Assembly: GCA_029262815.1 (NCBI GenBank)
Contig: JAJCYS010000044.1
Coordinates: forward strand, 1 to 64,000
Source of the DNA: Deltaproteobacteria bacterium
GTDB lineage: Bacteria; Bdellovibrionota; JAJCYS01
Direction: 5' to 3'
Length of the DNA stretch: 64,000 nucleotides
Position numbers and translations under genes: made by a program
Part shown: positions 24,863-35,000 of the stretch, piece after piece
Layout: each line of letters begins with the position of its first letter
How positions within the stretch are numbered: the stretch's first letter is position 1
Notes under the pieces: model-generated
Told to the model about the DNA's origin: nothing
The model's database searches: none
What the model saw: the letters and a program-made list of their open reading frames with translations, nothing else

Positions 24863-26098
24863 ATGAAATCAAAACCCCCGATTCCAATTACTAAACTTGA
24901 TCTTTTTAATAAACGTGTTTTCATTCGTGTTGACTTCAATGTACCCGTCAAAAAACGAATGCTGAATTATGAAATTTCAGACCCTTCTCGTATTTTAGCT
25001 GCGTTGCCAACCATCAAATATGCCTTGGAACAAAATGCTACAGTGATTCTATGCAGCCACTTTGGACGACCGGGGGGCAAAGCGGATCCCGTTTTCTCAC
25101 TTAAACGCGTTGGGACTTATCTTGCTGAGCAACTGGGTCAAGAAGTTTATTTTTCCGAAAGTTGCATTGGATTAGGTATTGATAAAATCACGAACCTACT
25201 GCCTCCTCAATCTGTCATATTGCTAGAAAATGTACGTTTTCATAAAGAAGAGCGTAATGAAGATGTCCATTTCTATCATCAATTGGCCGCTTTTACAGAT
25301 GTGTATGTCAATGATGCATTTGGAGCCTGCCATCGCTCACATGCATCCATCACTGGGCTTCCGAAACTTATCAAGAAAAAAGGCATGGGGTTCCTCGTCC
25401 AACAAGAGCTGAAAGCTTTAAATAAATTAATTCACAATCCCGCAAGACCTTTTTGGGTTGTTTTGGGGGGCGCTAAGGTTAGTGACAAAATCCCTTTAAT
25501 TGAACAATTAATTAGTCGTGTAGATGGGTTTTGTATCGGGGGGGCGATGGCCTTTCCATTTTTGAAGGCTTTAGGTCATGAGATCGGCAATAGCAAATGT
25601 GAAGACGACAAGCTTACTTTTGCCAAACATTTATTGGATGCCACACAAGCTAAAAAAATCCCACTTCTCTTGCCAGTAGACCACTTGATAGCCAAATATA
25701 ATAGTGAGCAACGGGCTTGGTATGATCACAAATCATTACCAACGGTCAGTATTCCAAATGGGTATTGTGGCATTGATATCGGCCCTGCAACACTGAAGAA
25801 GTTTACACATGCATTAGTAGATGCCAATCTCATATTTTGGAATGGCCCAATGGGTGTGTATGAAGACTCCCAAGCAAAACGTCGGACAACTGATCTTGCG
25901 AAATTTTTGGCTGAAAGAAATGAGTCACAGGCTGAAGTTGTAGTGGGTGGCGGGGACAGCGCTTCGACCGTGCATAAGCTTAACCTGACAGAACAATTTC
26001 ATCATGTATCTACAGGTGGCGGTGCTTCACTCACTTACTTAGAAAAAGGCACCTTGCCCGGACTTGAAGCACTCGTTGAACCATCAAAGGGGGGATAA
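24863..26098 (+). CDS. pgk: Phosphoglycerate kinase
   Basis: This 411-residue enzyme has the PGK N-terminal signature FIRVDFNVPV, substrate-binding CSHFGRPGG and DAFGACHRSHASITG. The hinge and ADP site are shown by LGGAKVSDKI, FWNGPMGVYE and VVGGGDSAST. It transfers the phosphate of 1,3-bisphosphoglycerate to ADP in the cytosol. The length is slightly above the usual 390-400 residues. The stop overlaps the tpiA start (TAATG), and the gene follows gapA by 9 bases, so expression is tightly coupled to its pathway neighbours. Confidence 0.96.
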   Translation: MKSKPPIPITKLDLFNKRVFIRVDFNVPVKKRMLNYEISDPSRILAALPTIKYALEQNATVILCSHFGRPGGKADPVFSLKRVGTYLAEQLGQEVYFSESCIGLGIDKITNLLPPQSVILLENVRFHKEERNEDVHFYHQLAAFTDVYVNDAFGACHRSHASITGLPKLIKKKGMGFLVQQELKALNKLIHNPARPFWVVLGGAKVSDKIPLIEQLISRVDGFCIGGAMAFPFLKALGHEIGNSKCEDDKLTFAKHLLDATQAKKIPLLLPVDHLIAKYNSEQRAWYDHKSLPTVSIPNGYCGIDIGPATLKKFTHALVDANLIFWNGPMGVYEDSQAKRRTTDLAKFLAERNESQAEVVVGGGDSASTVHKLNLTEQFHHVSTGGGASLTYLEKGTLPGLEALVEPSKGG

Positions 26099-26853
26099 TG
26101 TCTGTTCAAGAGCCAATTATTGCTGCGAATTGGAAATGCTGTTTGGATTGGTACGAGGTACAGTCTTTTAGAGATTGGCTCTCTGCTACCAAACTCTCAA
26201 AAGGACATCTTGCGTGTTTTCCATCTGACTGCTACCTGTCTTATTTAGCATCTCAAACTCAACCATCCGTAACTATCGGTGCTCAAAATATATCAGTCCA
26301 TGAGAAAGGGGCATTTACGGGTGAAGTTGCAGCGTTTCAGCTCAAAAGCTTAGGGGTTGAACGTGTGCTTATTGGTCACAGTGAACGTCGACATGTATTC
26401 CACGAAACATCCGGCCTGTTGTCTCAAAAGCTGTCTCAACTTGTTGCCCACAATTTGGTTGCCTGTTATTGCATCGGAGAAACCCTCGAAGAGCGTGAGG
26501 CTGGCGCTACCCTTGAGGTGCTTTCTGCCCAGCTGCGTACATTTTTAGAGGTTTGTGAGACTCATAAAGACACCCCATTCACGAGTCAATCTTGGGTAGC
26601 TTATGAACCTGTTTGGGCTATTGGAACGGGTAAAACTGCAGAATTAGAGGATATTTCGATTGCACATACTTTTATTAACGAAACGATTATTTCAGCCTTA
26701 GGACATCCCTTACCCCTTCTTTATGGGGGTTCTGTGAAACCTCAGAATACTTGTGGTATCCTAGGCACACCTTTTGTGGATGGTGTTCTTGTGGGTTCTG
26801 CAAGCAACAACTCTGAGACATTTGGACAATTAATTGATGAAGCGATGAGGTAA
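26098..26853 (+). CDS. tpiA: Triosephosphate isomerase
   Basis: This 251-residue TIM-barrel enzyme has Lys in the N-terminal AANWKC motif, catalytic His in IGHSERRH, catalytic Glu in AYEPVWAIGTGK and the phosphate-binding loop LYGGSVKPQN near the C-terminus. It interconverts dihydroxyacetone phosphate and glyceraldehyde-3-phosphate. The N-terminal motif is NWKC where most enzymes have NWKMN, a small deviation. It begins at the ATG overlapping the pgk stop and is followed after 5 bases by secG. Confidence 0.95.
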   Translation: MSVQEPIIAANWKCCLDWYEVQSFRDWLSATKLSKGHLACFPSDCYLSYLASQTQPSVTIGAQNISVHEKGAFTGEVAAFQLKSLGVERVLIGHSERRHVFHETSGLLSQKLSQLVAHNLVACYCIGETLEEREAGATLEVLSAQLRTFLEVCETHKDTPFTSQSWVAYEPVWAIGTGKTAELEDISIAHTFINETIISALGHPLPLLYGGSVKPQNTCGILGTPFVDGVLVGSASNNSETFGQLIDEAMR

Positions 26854-26858
26854 AGATT

Positions 26859-27182
26859 ATGCTGCTCTTTTTTCATGTTGTACTTTGTGTATTGCTAGTT
26901 GTGTTGGTCCTTCTCCAAGCTGGGAAATCTGGTGGATTTGGTACGGGATTTGGTGGCGGAGGTTCCCAAAGTTTATTTGGTTCATCTGGCGCAGGCAATT
27001 TCTTGACTCGTACAACAACTGTATTGGCTGTGTTGTTTTTTCTAACTAGCCTTAGTCTGACGATTCGAACAACGAAAGAGTCGGGGCGATCGGTGGTCAA
27101 AGATGAATCAGTATACGAAGAGACGCTGCCTGATGAGGAAGTAAATTCTGAAGCGCCTGAATCAGAGAAGCCATCAAAATAA
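26859..27182 (+). CDS. secG: Preprotein translocase subunit SecG
   Basis: This 107-residue protein has an N-terminal membrane helix (FFHVVLCVLLVVLVLLQAG). The glycine-rich SecG signature follows (GKSGGFGTGFGGGGSQSLFGSSGAGNFLTRTT), then a second helix (LAVLFFLTSLSLTI) and an acidic cytoplasmic tail. SecG is the accessory subunit of the SecYEG protein-export channel. Placement directly after tpiA is a common bacterial arrangement. A long frame on the opposite strand is a shadow of the Gly-rich coding. Confidence 0.92.
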   Translation: MLLFFHVVLCVLLVVLVLLQAGKSGGFGTGFGGGGSQSLFGSSGAGNFLTRTTTVLAVLFFLTSLSLTIRTTKESGRSVVKDESVYEETLPDEEVNSEAPESEKPSK

Positions 27183-27282
27183 GGCACGACTGAGCTGTGT
27201 CCTAATTAACGGCAGAAGTCCATTCCTAAAGGTAGAATAAACGAAAAAAATAAGATATCTTTGAGGATGCATAAAAGAAAAG

Positions 27283-27369
27283 GCCCGGGTGGTGGAATTT
27301 GGTAGACACGCAGGAATGAGGGTCCTGTGCTGATAAGGCGTGCTGGTTCGAGTCCAGTTCCGGGCACCA
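27283..27369 (+). tRNA. tRNA-Leu (GAG)
   Basis: This is an 84-base class II tRNA plus an encoded CCA (27367-27369). The acceptor stem GCCCGGG pairs with TCCGGGC. The anticodon stem CAGGA/TCCTG encloses the loop ATGAGGG with anticodon GAG. A long variable arm (GCTGATAAGGCGT region) and the T-arm TTCGAGTC follow. It reads CTC and CTT leucine codons. It lies 100 bases after secG. Confidence 0.93.
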
Positions 27370-27566
27370 ACATTTGACCTCCATGGCTACGGTTGGCTTC
27401 GCCGACGAAGCAATCCCCTTCTTGTCGTTCCCGACATGCGCGGCGTGAGCGGGGATTCACTCCTTGTCATCCCTGCCCCAGCTTCCACTGGGATAAACTC
27501 GGCAGGAATCCATCTCAAAAAAATTTTGCGATAGACTTCTATAGATTTGGTATAGTTAGGATCAAC
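27370..27566. repeat. Gene-free stretch with a GC-rich dispersed intergenic repeat
   Basis: Between tRNA-Leu and sdhC, about 110 bases (27391-27500) are richer in G+C than the surroundings. They contain motifs found again elsewhere in the window. CGAAGCAATCCCCTT (27406-27420) and CCTTGTCATCCCTGC (27462-27476) recur at 60989-61003 and 61000-61014. A 22-base GC-rich motif at 27430-27451 recurs at 30863-30884 with two mismatches. The arrangement resembles REP-like or CGTCATTGCGAGC-type palindromic repeats seen in many bacterial genomes. Frames that run through it are not believed to be coding. Confidence 0.65.
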
Positions 27567-28214
27567 ATGAATAACTTATCTTGCGTTCTCAAAAAATGGG
27601 TCATGGCACTGAGCGGGCTGTTCTTATGCTCCTTTTTAGTTGTCCATCTTTCGGGCAATTTATTTCTCCTGAACCCAGACGGCGGCGCCCTGTTTAACCA
27701 ATATGCAAACTTCATGTCGACCAACCTCTGGATCCGAGTCACGGAGATCATATTAGCCCTTGGGTTTGTGGTGCACATTGTATTGGGCATGCTCTTGGCT
27801 CGACAGGCAAACCAGAGCAGACCTGTCGCTTACGCTGTCTCGCCAGGCAATGAAACCAGCTCCTTTGCATCACGCTATATGTGGCTAACAGGGGCATTTG
27901 TATTGTTTTTTCTCGTAGTACATTTAAAAACCTTTTTTTACACCATGCGATTTGGAGACGTTCCTCATGTACCCTATGAAGTTGTGAAGGCCGCATTTGA
28001 AAGTCCGATCTACGTTATTTTTTATTTGATATCCTTTTTTGTCCTAGGGTGGCATTTACGACATGGTGTCACTTCGTCGTTCCAGTCACTTGGTATCAGA
28101 CATCCCAAACTAAAGCCCTGGATTCATATCTTTGGAGGGCTGTTTTGGTTTGTAATCCCGTTGGCCTATTCCGTAATCCCATTGTATTTTTTATATTTCC
28201 ACATGTGGGGGTAA
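27567..28214 (+). CDS. sdhC: Succinate dehydrogenase cytochrome b558 subunit
   Basis: This 215-residue protein has five hydrophobic segments and histidines in or next to them ([34 protein letters not shown]). This is the pattern of the single-subunit, dihaem cytochrome b558 anchor found with Bacteroidetes/Bdellovibrio/Bacillus-type succinate:quinone oxidoreductases. It binds haem and quinone in the inner membrane and anchors SdhAB. The ATG at 27567 starts directly before the first membrane helix, with TAGGA upstream. A longer frame begins in the upstream repeat and was rejected. sdhA follows after one base. Confidence 0.88.
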   Translation: MNNLSCVLKKWVMALSGLFLCSFLVVHLSGNLFLLNPDGGALFNQYANFMSTNLWIRVTEIILALGFVVHIVLGMLLARQANQSRPVAYAVSPGNETSSFASRYMWLTGAFVLFFLVVHLKTFFYTMRFGDVPHVPYEVVKAAFESPIYVIFYLISFFVLGWHLRHGVTSSFQSLGIRHPKLKPWIHIFGGLFWFVIPLAYSVIPLYFLYFHMWG

Positions 28215-28215
28215 T

Positions 28216-30114
28216 GTGTCGCTAGATGCTCGTATTCCTGAGGGCCCTATTCAACAGAAATGGGATCACTGTAAATTTGAAATGAAGCTGGTTAGTCCAG
28301 CTAACCGACGAAAACGATCAGTGATTGTCGTCGGTACGGGTTTGGCGGGCGCATCAGCTGCGGCTTCTCTTGGTGAAATGGGATACAACGTATCAGCGTT
28401 TACCTACCATGATTCACCCAGACGCGCACACAGCATTGCTGCCCAAGGAGGTATTAACGCTCCCAAAAATTATGCCAATGATGGTGACAGCATCTATCGA
28501 CTGTTTTACGACACGATCAAAGGCGGAGACTACCGAGCTCGTGAAGCCAATGTCTACAGACTTGCACAACTGAGTGGCAATATTATTGACCACTGTGTCG
28601 CACAAGGGGTTCCCTTTGCACGTGAGTACGGCGGACTTCTGGCCAATCGATCCTTCGGTGGAGTTCAAGTATCCCGCACATTTTATGCTCGGGGACAAAC
28701 TGGACAGCAGCTCCTACTGGGTGCTTACGGCGCCTTATCGCGTCAAGTCCACACCAATCAGGTACGTATGTTCTCACGTACAGAAATGTTGGACTTAATA
28801 GTAGTTGATGGACGCGCTCGAGGCATTGTAGCTCGTGATCTTGTATCGGGCAAGATCAGCTCACACATGGCTGATGCAGTTATTTTGGCTACAGGTGGCT
28901 ACAGCAATGTCTTTTATTTATCAACCAATGCGATCAATTCAAATGCCACTGCAATTTGGAGAGCACACAAACGTGGGGCCTATTTTGCTAATCCATGTTT
29001 TACTCAAATTCATCCCACCTGCATCCCAAGAGCTGGCGAATCTCAATCGAAGCTCACACTGATGAGCGAAAGCTTGCGAAATGATGGCCGCATTTGGGTC
29101 CCAAAACAGAAAGGGGACAAACGACGGGCTCGTGATATTCCAGAATCCGATCGAGACTATTACTTAGAGCGAATTTATCCCTCATTTGGAAATCTAGTGC
29201 CAAGGGATGTTGCTTCGAGACGCGCCAAAGAGATGTGTGATAACGGATATGGTGTTGCGGGTGGCTACGCTGTTTATCTAGATTTTGCAGATGCTATTCA
29301 GCGAGATGGCAAAGATTCCGTTGAACAAAAGTATGGCAATCTTTTTGATATTTATCACGAAATCACGGGTGAAAATCCTTATACGACTGCCATGAAAATT
29401 TATCCAGCGCCTCATTATACGATGGGTGGCCTTTGGGTGGACTATCATCTGATGACAACCATTCCTGGACTGTTTGCATTGGGAGAGGCTAATTTTTCAG
29501 ATCATGGGGCCAACCGGCTAGGCGCCAGTGCATTGATGCAATGTCTCACAGACGGATACTTTGTCTTACCGTACACCATCGGTGATTATCTCGCGAAACC
29601 TCTACCTCATGTCTCTGAAGATGCGGGAAAGCCGATCGAACGAGAAGTCACGGACCGGTTGAATATTCTAAGCAACGCCTCTGGATCTCAGACAGCCATG
29701 TCTTTGCATCAGAAACTGGGCCACATCATGTGGGATAAGTGTGGGATGTCTCGTAACGAAACAGGCCTGAAAGAAGCGCTGAATGATATTAAAACGCTAA
29801 AAGAAACGTTTCAAAAAGATCTTAAACTATCCACACCTGGGCAGACGCTCAATCAGGAACTCGAAAGAGCCAATCGGGTGGCTGATTATATTGAACTCGG
29901 TGAGTTGATGGTTCAAGATGCGTTGACTCGTGAAGAGTCTTGTGGGGGGCATTTCAGAGAAGAGCATCAAACTGAAGAGAATGAAGCCAAGCGAAATGAC
30001 GAAAATCAAAGTTATGTCTCAGCTTGGGCTTATTCCGAAAAGAAAGAGGCCGTCTTGCACAAAGAAGCACTCGCCTTTGATCACGTTAAACCGACTCAGC
30101 GGAGCTACAAATAA
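28216..30114 (+). CDS. sdhA: Succinate dehydrogenase/fumarate reductase flavoprotein subunit
   Basis: This 632-residue FAD protein has the dinucleotide-binding loop [19 protein letters not shown] (about residues 38-56) and the FAD-linking His in [14 protein letters not shown]. Also seen are [11 protein letters not shown] and [27 protein letters not shown], and the CGGHF segment near the C-terminus. Its N-terminus ([20 protein letters not shown]) and length belong to the Bacteroidetes/Bdellovibrio-type subclass rather than the mitochondrial type. It oxidises succinate to fumarate. The start is GTG, overlapping GGGGGTAAT from the end of sdhC. It overlaps sdhB by one base (TAATG). Confidence 0.95.
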   Translation: MSLDARIPEGPIQQKWDHCKFEMKLVSPANRRKRSVIVVGTGLAGASAAASLGEMGYNVSAFTYHDSPRRAHSIAAQGGINAPKNYANDGDSIYRLFYDTIKGGDYRAREANVYRLAQLSGNIIDHCVAQGVPFAREYGGLLANRSFGGVQVSRTFYARGQTGQQLLLGAYGALSRQVHTNQVRMFSRTEMLDLIVVDGRARGIVARDLVSGKISSHMADAVILATGGYSNVFYLSTNAINSNATAIWRAHKRGAYFANPCFTQIHPTCIPRAGESQSKLTLMSESLRNDGRIWVPKQKGDKRRARDIPESDRDYYLERIYPSFGNLVPRDVASRRAKEMCDNGYGVAGGYAVYLDFADAIQRDGKDSVEQKYGNLFDIYHEITGENPYTTAMKIYPAPHYTMGGLWVDYHLMTTIPGLFALGEANFSDHGANRLGASALMQCLTDGYFVLPYTIGDYLAKPLPHVSEDAGKPIEREVTDRLNILSNASGSQTAMSLHQKLGHIMWDKCGMSRNETGLKEALNDIKTLKETFQKDLKLSTPGQTLNQELERANRVADYIELGELMVQDALTREESCGGHFREEHQTEENEAKRNDENQSYVSAWAYSEKKEAVLHKEALAFDHVKPTQRSYK

Positions 30115-30854
30115 TGAATGTCATTCTCAAAATTTGGCGTCAACCCTCCAAAGATACCCCTGGCGGATTTGAAACATACCCAGTTGCTGACGTTTCGCCT
30201 GATATGTCATTTTTAGAGATGCTCGATGTATTAAATGAAACCCTTACTCAATCAGGCAAGGAGCCTATTGCGTTTGAATCTGATTGCCGTGAGGGTATCT
30301 GTGGTACCTGTGGTTTATTTATTAATGGCCGAGCTCACGGCCCTGGTTTAGGCATCACAACATGTGAACTCCGCATGAGACGCTTTAAAAGTGGGGAAAC
30401 CATTGTCGTCGAACCCTGGCGTGCCAAAGCATTTCCAGTGTTAAAAGATTTGATTGTGGATCGATCCAGCTTCGATCGAATTATCCAATCTGGCGGATAC
30501 GTTTCAGTCAATACGGGAAACGCACTAGATGGCAATACATTGCCCATCGCAAAAACCAAAGCTGATGAAGCATTCGACGCGGCAACCTGTATAGGATGTG
30601 GAGCCTGTGTGGCAACATGCAAGAATGCATCAGCCATGCTATTTACAGCGGCGAAAGTATCTCAACTCGCCCTACTCCCTCAAGGTGAAGTCGAAGCTCA
30701 AGATAGAGTCATCAATATGGTTAAGACGATGGAGCTTGAAGGGTTCGGTCATTGCTCAAATACAGGCGCCTGTGAAATAGAGTGTCCGAAGCAAATTTCA
30801 CTCACGCATATCGCAAGATTACATCGTGAATATCTTAAAGCAACCTTCAAATAA
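30114..30854 (+). CDS. sdhB: Succinate dehydrogenase iron-sulfur subunit
   Basis: This 246-residue protein has the ferredoxin-type [2Fe-2S] site [10 protein letters not shown] with the later Cys in TTCELRM. The [4Fe-4S]/[3Fe-4S] cysteines lie in [11 protein letters not shown] and CEIECPKQ. It relays electrons from SdhA flavin to the b558 anchor. Its sequence style ([24 protein letters not shown]) matches the same subclass as the SdhA and SdhC here. It is the last gene of the sdhCAB operon, followed by a short dispersed repeat. Confidence 0.95.
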   Translation: MNVILKIWRQPSKDTPGGFETYPVADVSPDMSFLEMLDVLNETLTQSGKEPIAFESDCREGICGTCGLFINGRAHGPGLGITTCELRMRRFKSGETIVVEPWRAKAFPVLKDLIVDRSSFDRIIQSGGYVSVNTGNALDGNTLPIAKTKADEAFDAATCIGCGACVATCKNASAMLFTAAKVSQLALLPQGEVEAQDRVINMVKTMELEGFGHCSNTGACEIECPKQISLTHIARLHREYLKATFK

Positions 30855-30862
30855 GCTGAATT

Positions 30863-30884
30863 CCCGACACGCGCAGCGTGAGCG
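30863..30884. repeat. Second copy of a GC-rich dispersed repeat
   Basis: This 22-base motif after sdhB matches 27430-27451 at 20 of 22 positions. It contains GCGCAGCGTGAGCG against GCGCGGCGTGAGCG in the other copy. Only this core is shared here, so it is a short or decayed copy of the family seen at 27391-27500. Confidence 0.6.
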
Positions 30885-30896
30885 AATCCATTCAAT

Positions 30897-31688
30897 TTAA
30901 ATCGGATCTCTTTTTGAAAGCCATTTTACGCCGACGTAACACAGTGGTGTATCGAGGATTGCAAAACATACTTTAAAAATCCAGTACGGAATCATCAAAG
31001 AAACAATAAAGGTAGTAGTGAATTTAGGTGTCAGGTGATAAAAAGCCACGAACATAAACACCGTGCTATCTATTAGTTGACTCACGGCCGTTGAGACATT
31101 ATTTCGAAGCCAAAGATGGCGTCCCTTGGTCACGCGTTTCCATAGATGAAACATCCACACGTCATGGGTTTGAGAAAGGGTAAAGGCAAGCAAGCTTGCA
31201 AAAGTGATTCGGAATCCTGATCCAAAAATCAGTTCGTATGCGCGATTATCGATAGAACGTGAGGCAGCAGGTAAAGCAACTGAGATGGCTGTAACCAGCA
31301 TCACCATACCTAAAGCCAGCATGCCCATCATTACAAATCGGGTAGCTTCCTTCTGACCTTTGACTTCAGAGACCATGTCTGTGACTAAAAATGTAATCGG
31401 AAATACGATAATACTAACGGATACGTGTAGTTCATTAAAAAAAGCGAGAGATATGGGACGAATCGAAAAGAGCTTAAGAAACGTGTTTAATGTCCACAGC
31501 ACTGGAAAAAACAGCCAGTTCAATCCAGAGGCCATCACCTCAGGTAGAGGAATCGTTGTGATCTTAGCTCCTAGCAAGTTAGCCAGGATGAGGCAAGAAA
31601 TGAACAAAACCAATAAAAAATCCAGCTTACGTTGTTGTGTCATATCCATAGCAGCATACCTGCTTCTAGAGCTATTTTCCACATTCAT
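30897..31688 (-). CDS. Queuosine precursor transporter (YhhQ/VUT family)
   Basis: This 263-residue protein has about six membrane helices and the family signature LVLFISCLILANLLGAKI near the N-terminus. It also has FPITFLVTDMVSEVKGQKEATRFV (about residues 95-118) and a C-terminal part with HDVWMFHLWKR and DSTVFMFVAFY. The QPTR/VUT family imports preQ0 or preQ1 for queuosine tRNA modification. The exact start is open: the first ATG (31688) has a weak site and a second (31649) has AGCAGGT upstream. No preQ1 riboswitch fold was recognised upstream. It faces away from the 1344-residue protein gene. Confidence 0.85.
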   Translation of the reverse strand: MNVENSSRSRYAAMDMTQQRKLDFLLVLFISCLILANLLGAKITTIPLPEVMASGLNWLFFPVLWTLNTFLKLFSIRPISLAFFNELHVSVSIIVFPITFLVTDMVSEVKGQKEATRFVMMGMLALGMVMLVTAISVALPAASRSIDNRAYELIFGSGFRITFASLLAFTLSQTHDVWMFHLWKRVTKGRHLWLRNNVSTAVSQLIDSTVFMFVAFYHLTPKFTTTFIVSLMIPYWIFKVCFAILDTPLCYVGVKWLSKRDPI

Positions 31689-32037
31689 ATTTTGTCGACT
31701 TTCATTGCAGCCTTAAACCCTTCACTCTATGGAGGATTAATCATTTTTTGAATAGAAGGCTTGCAAATACTGAATATTCAAGGAGTTAAGCTCCGAATGT
31801 TTTAACCACAACGGATTTCGTCTATGGATTTAATAAATAGCCTTTGTTGTAGTCAGGTTTCATGCTAGCCTACTGGCGTTGTTAAGGAGGTCATTGGTGG
31901 CGCGTATTACGCTAACCAAGCATAATAGCTTTTCTCAAAGTCGGAGCAATTCTAAGCTCTACACACACGCATCTAGTTTAGGCACCTCTACAACTCATTT
32001 TATAACTACTCATTAGCATTAAACGGGAGGGTTACCT
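31689..32037. other. 349-base divergent gap holding a short candidate gene
   Basis: This gap lies between the leftward transporter and the rightward 1344-residue protein gene. It contains a small hairpin-like GGAGTTAAGCTCC, a weak promoter-like TTGCAG with TATGGA 17 bases on, and a 39-codon frame with a perfect Shine-Dalgarno at 31884-31890 (listed separately). No structured RNA family was recognised in it. Confidence 0.5.
31897..32016 (+). CDS. Possible 39-residue leader peptide or small protein
   Basis: A GTG at 31897 is preceded by a perfect AAGGAGG (31884-31890) with a 6-base spacer, and opens a frame of 39 codons ending in TAG at 32014-32016. The peptide (MARITLTKHNSFSQ..., ending ITTH) is rich in Ser, Thr, Asn and basic residues and has no membrane segment. 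The next gene starts 21 bases after its stop, so the two could be translationally linked. The site is stronger than that of most real genes in this window, which is the main argument. No homolog is known to me, and it may instead be a regulatory upstream frame or coincidence. Confidence 0.4.
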   Translation: MARITLTKHNSFSQSRSNSKLYTHASSLGTSTTHFITTH

Positions 32038-35000
32038 GTGAGTAACAGAAAAAGTCGGGTATTGTCGTTCTTAAAACAAAGTTTAGCCATGTCATTAGCG
32101 TATCTAATGATCTGGACAACTGCACTGACTGGGCTCCCAGAAAAAGCCGTAGCAGATGAAACGACGACGACAACTGCAAACGGCGCTCCTAGTAATGGCG
32201 CACCCGATTTTGTCCAGTTTGCGCTCAAAAATACACAAAATCAGCTCTCAAGCTTTTATGACATCGTCACCAAATTACCTAATCCAGAAGATGAGCTTGA
32301 CTTCTTTTGGTTGACCAAATGGCACTGGGTACAACGCAATAAAAAAGGCGAAGTCATCAATTCACGTTCGTTGCATGACTATGTCGGCGGTCCCTATTTT
32401 TCAGGACCAAAGCTTGTACATAATACGAAGACAATGCTTAAGAGCTTTGTTCCCTGGGCTGATCATTCGAATGCAAAACCTGATGAGCTCATTGTTGGTG
32501 ATATACCCAGAACCCACGAATGGACGGGTCCTATACATTTACGCAAAACAGATGAAGGCTATCTTGAGATTGTTGACCCTAACTATCCGAAAAGAGAGCA
32601 TCCTATTTTAAGTGAGAAAATTTTAGGCTTCGCTGATGATGGGTTAGGCATCTACATCATCCCTGCACGATCTTCAATCGCTACCAAAATTGCCTATATG
32701 AAAGCCCATAACTTAAAACAGTTACCCAAAGATGAAGATATTCCCTACGTTGATCGTCTCATGTACTACTCAAAAGCAGACATCGCAGAAGCCATCTCCA
32801 CAAAATCCCCGCCTCCTGGCGTCCCTTTACCCATCAGTAAAGGTCGAAATATTTTAAAATCTGAAGTTAAGAAAGGATTCACCGTCGGGATTGACGACTC
32901 AGCTACGGCTGCTAGGCTAACCATCGGAGACGAGGTTCTAATTGCACCCTTCAGTAGAACTCGGGAGAGTGTCTTTGGTGTAAAACAAATTATTGCCCAT
33001 TTTATTGCCGTTTCAGCTAACAAAAAAGTCGCACTAGGTGTCATGGGACGTTTGCTCAGCACAGGGTTAGCAAACGTAAAACTCATGCAAGCTCAAATCA
33101 AAAAGCTAGAAGCGGCTAACCCACAAAAGCTTGCTGATCCTGAAATTCAAAAATTTATAAAAGCACATAACTGGAAAGAGCTTGAGGGTGTTCTAGGAAC
33201 CACACTAGGGGACGTCAACCTTACCAGCCGTGGATTTGGGGGACACCAACAAATCACTGGATTTAAAGGTGCTCAGAGTCCATTTGTTTTAGACGGTCAT
33301 TATAAATATCTTGAAAAAAAACTCGACGATTGGGAAGAGGCGCTTAAGGCATTAGGCGGCAAACCTCTGACAAGACAAGACGCCGCAAAGACGGTCGGTC
33401 ATATCGAAGTAGATCTGAGCGACGCATACGTGGCTACAATCTTAAACGGTCCTGGTACGACCAAAAATAACTTTGAAAATGCTCGCAATAAAATAATGAA
33501 GGAGCTCGACGGCATTGTATTTACGAACTTACAAGGTCGTAAGAACGTACTGAATACAACTCAATTGATCATTGATAAGCTGAAGGCACTTCAAAGAAAA
33601 ACCAACGAAAATGATGTCAAAATTCTTTGCGAAAAAATGCAGCGTTCGATTAAACTTGGCACCCTTGGATCTGCCATTAAAGACAAACATACATTAGAAA
33701 TATTTATTCATAAGATCCAAACAGATCAGACAGCAGATCAGACAGCAGTTAGATTAACAGGCATGCAGATGGCAGGTGTACGCATGCTTCAAGGTTTTCA
33801 AGCACTGAAACAAGGCTGGAAAACCATCGAGACACCTGTGATGGCCATCTTGGGGCTATGTGTATTTGTGGGCATTATTTACTCTGGATGGAACTATTTC
33901 CACACTGAACTCTATCAAAAAAAGCTCCTCGCTGATAATGGACAAGGGATTAAAAATATCGGTATTATTTTTTCACATATGAATGTCTGGCTTGACATAG
34001 GTAAAATGCTAGCCATCTTTTTTGGCACCTATGGCTTTTTAGCAGCCGTTGGGCAAAAAGCATATAAACTCAAGGGAGGCGTGAAATTTCTTCTGGTTTC
34101 GTTACGTGCAGGAATGTTTGACACGTTTGAGTTCTTTACTGGAATCTGGAAAAAAACAATTTTCAAATTCTACGAAATGCAACAAACCCTCGACCATGCA
34201 AAAGAACGATCTAAAATGGTCTTTCATAAATTGAGGGGTAGAACCGTAGAACGTGATAATGCACTCTTGACGCCAAGTGTTGATCGAACAAGTAGACCCA
34301 TTTCACACTTGATTGAAGGTCTGAATTCGCCCTTCAACCAAAAATTACGTGATGTACAGATAGAAATAGCGAAACTAAAAACAAGCGTCACAGTTTTATC
34401 GAGTAAATCTGAGATTAAACAGTATAAGAAAAAACTTAGGAAGCTTCAATCGCAAGAAAGAAAGATACGGGCTTCAGCCAATATTGAACCCCAAATGATT
34501 GCACGCTTTGAAGAAAGCAGGTCTATTCTGATTGTCTCTCTACAAGAAAATCACAAGCAACTTGAAGGAGACCTCAAATCAGCTCAGAATAATATAACCC
34601 TTAAGAAAAGCAATAACTTGGTTTATAAAGAGACAATTACTTCAATCAAAAATCGCATTGCTTTTATTGAGCAGAAAATAGCAGATCTCGAAATCATGAA
34701 CCTTAAAATACATGAAGAGTCCGTAGCTGCTACACGCTTGTCTTGGGCCTCATGGCAGGTCATTTGGCAAAAGGTCAAAAAATCAGGCATCGAAGTAGAT
34801 GACCCCTTTGTAGTCAACCAAGTTCTAACTTCAGTGTTAAGGAACCATGCTGAAAAACAAAATATTGAGCTTTCAAACGTGGATGATCAGGCCACTCGAA
34901 TTCACAGTTATTTAGCGTCTTATGACGTCTTTCAAAATTTAAAGGCTATTAACCCTAAATATGCGGAAGGATATAACCCTATTCAATCTAATCATGTGGC

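Noticed and set aside
26873..27187. Open frame opposite secG
   Set aside because: It arises from the Gly/Ser-rich coding of SecG read on the other strand.
27393..27566. Longer start for sdhC
   Set aside because: The extra part is encoded by a dispersed repeat following the tRNA and precedes the true membrane N-terminus.
31689..31780. preQ1 riboswitch before the queuosine-precursor transporter
   Set aside because: The minus-strand leader lacks the conserved preQ1 core and pseudoknot pattern.
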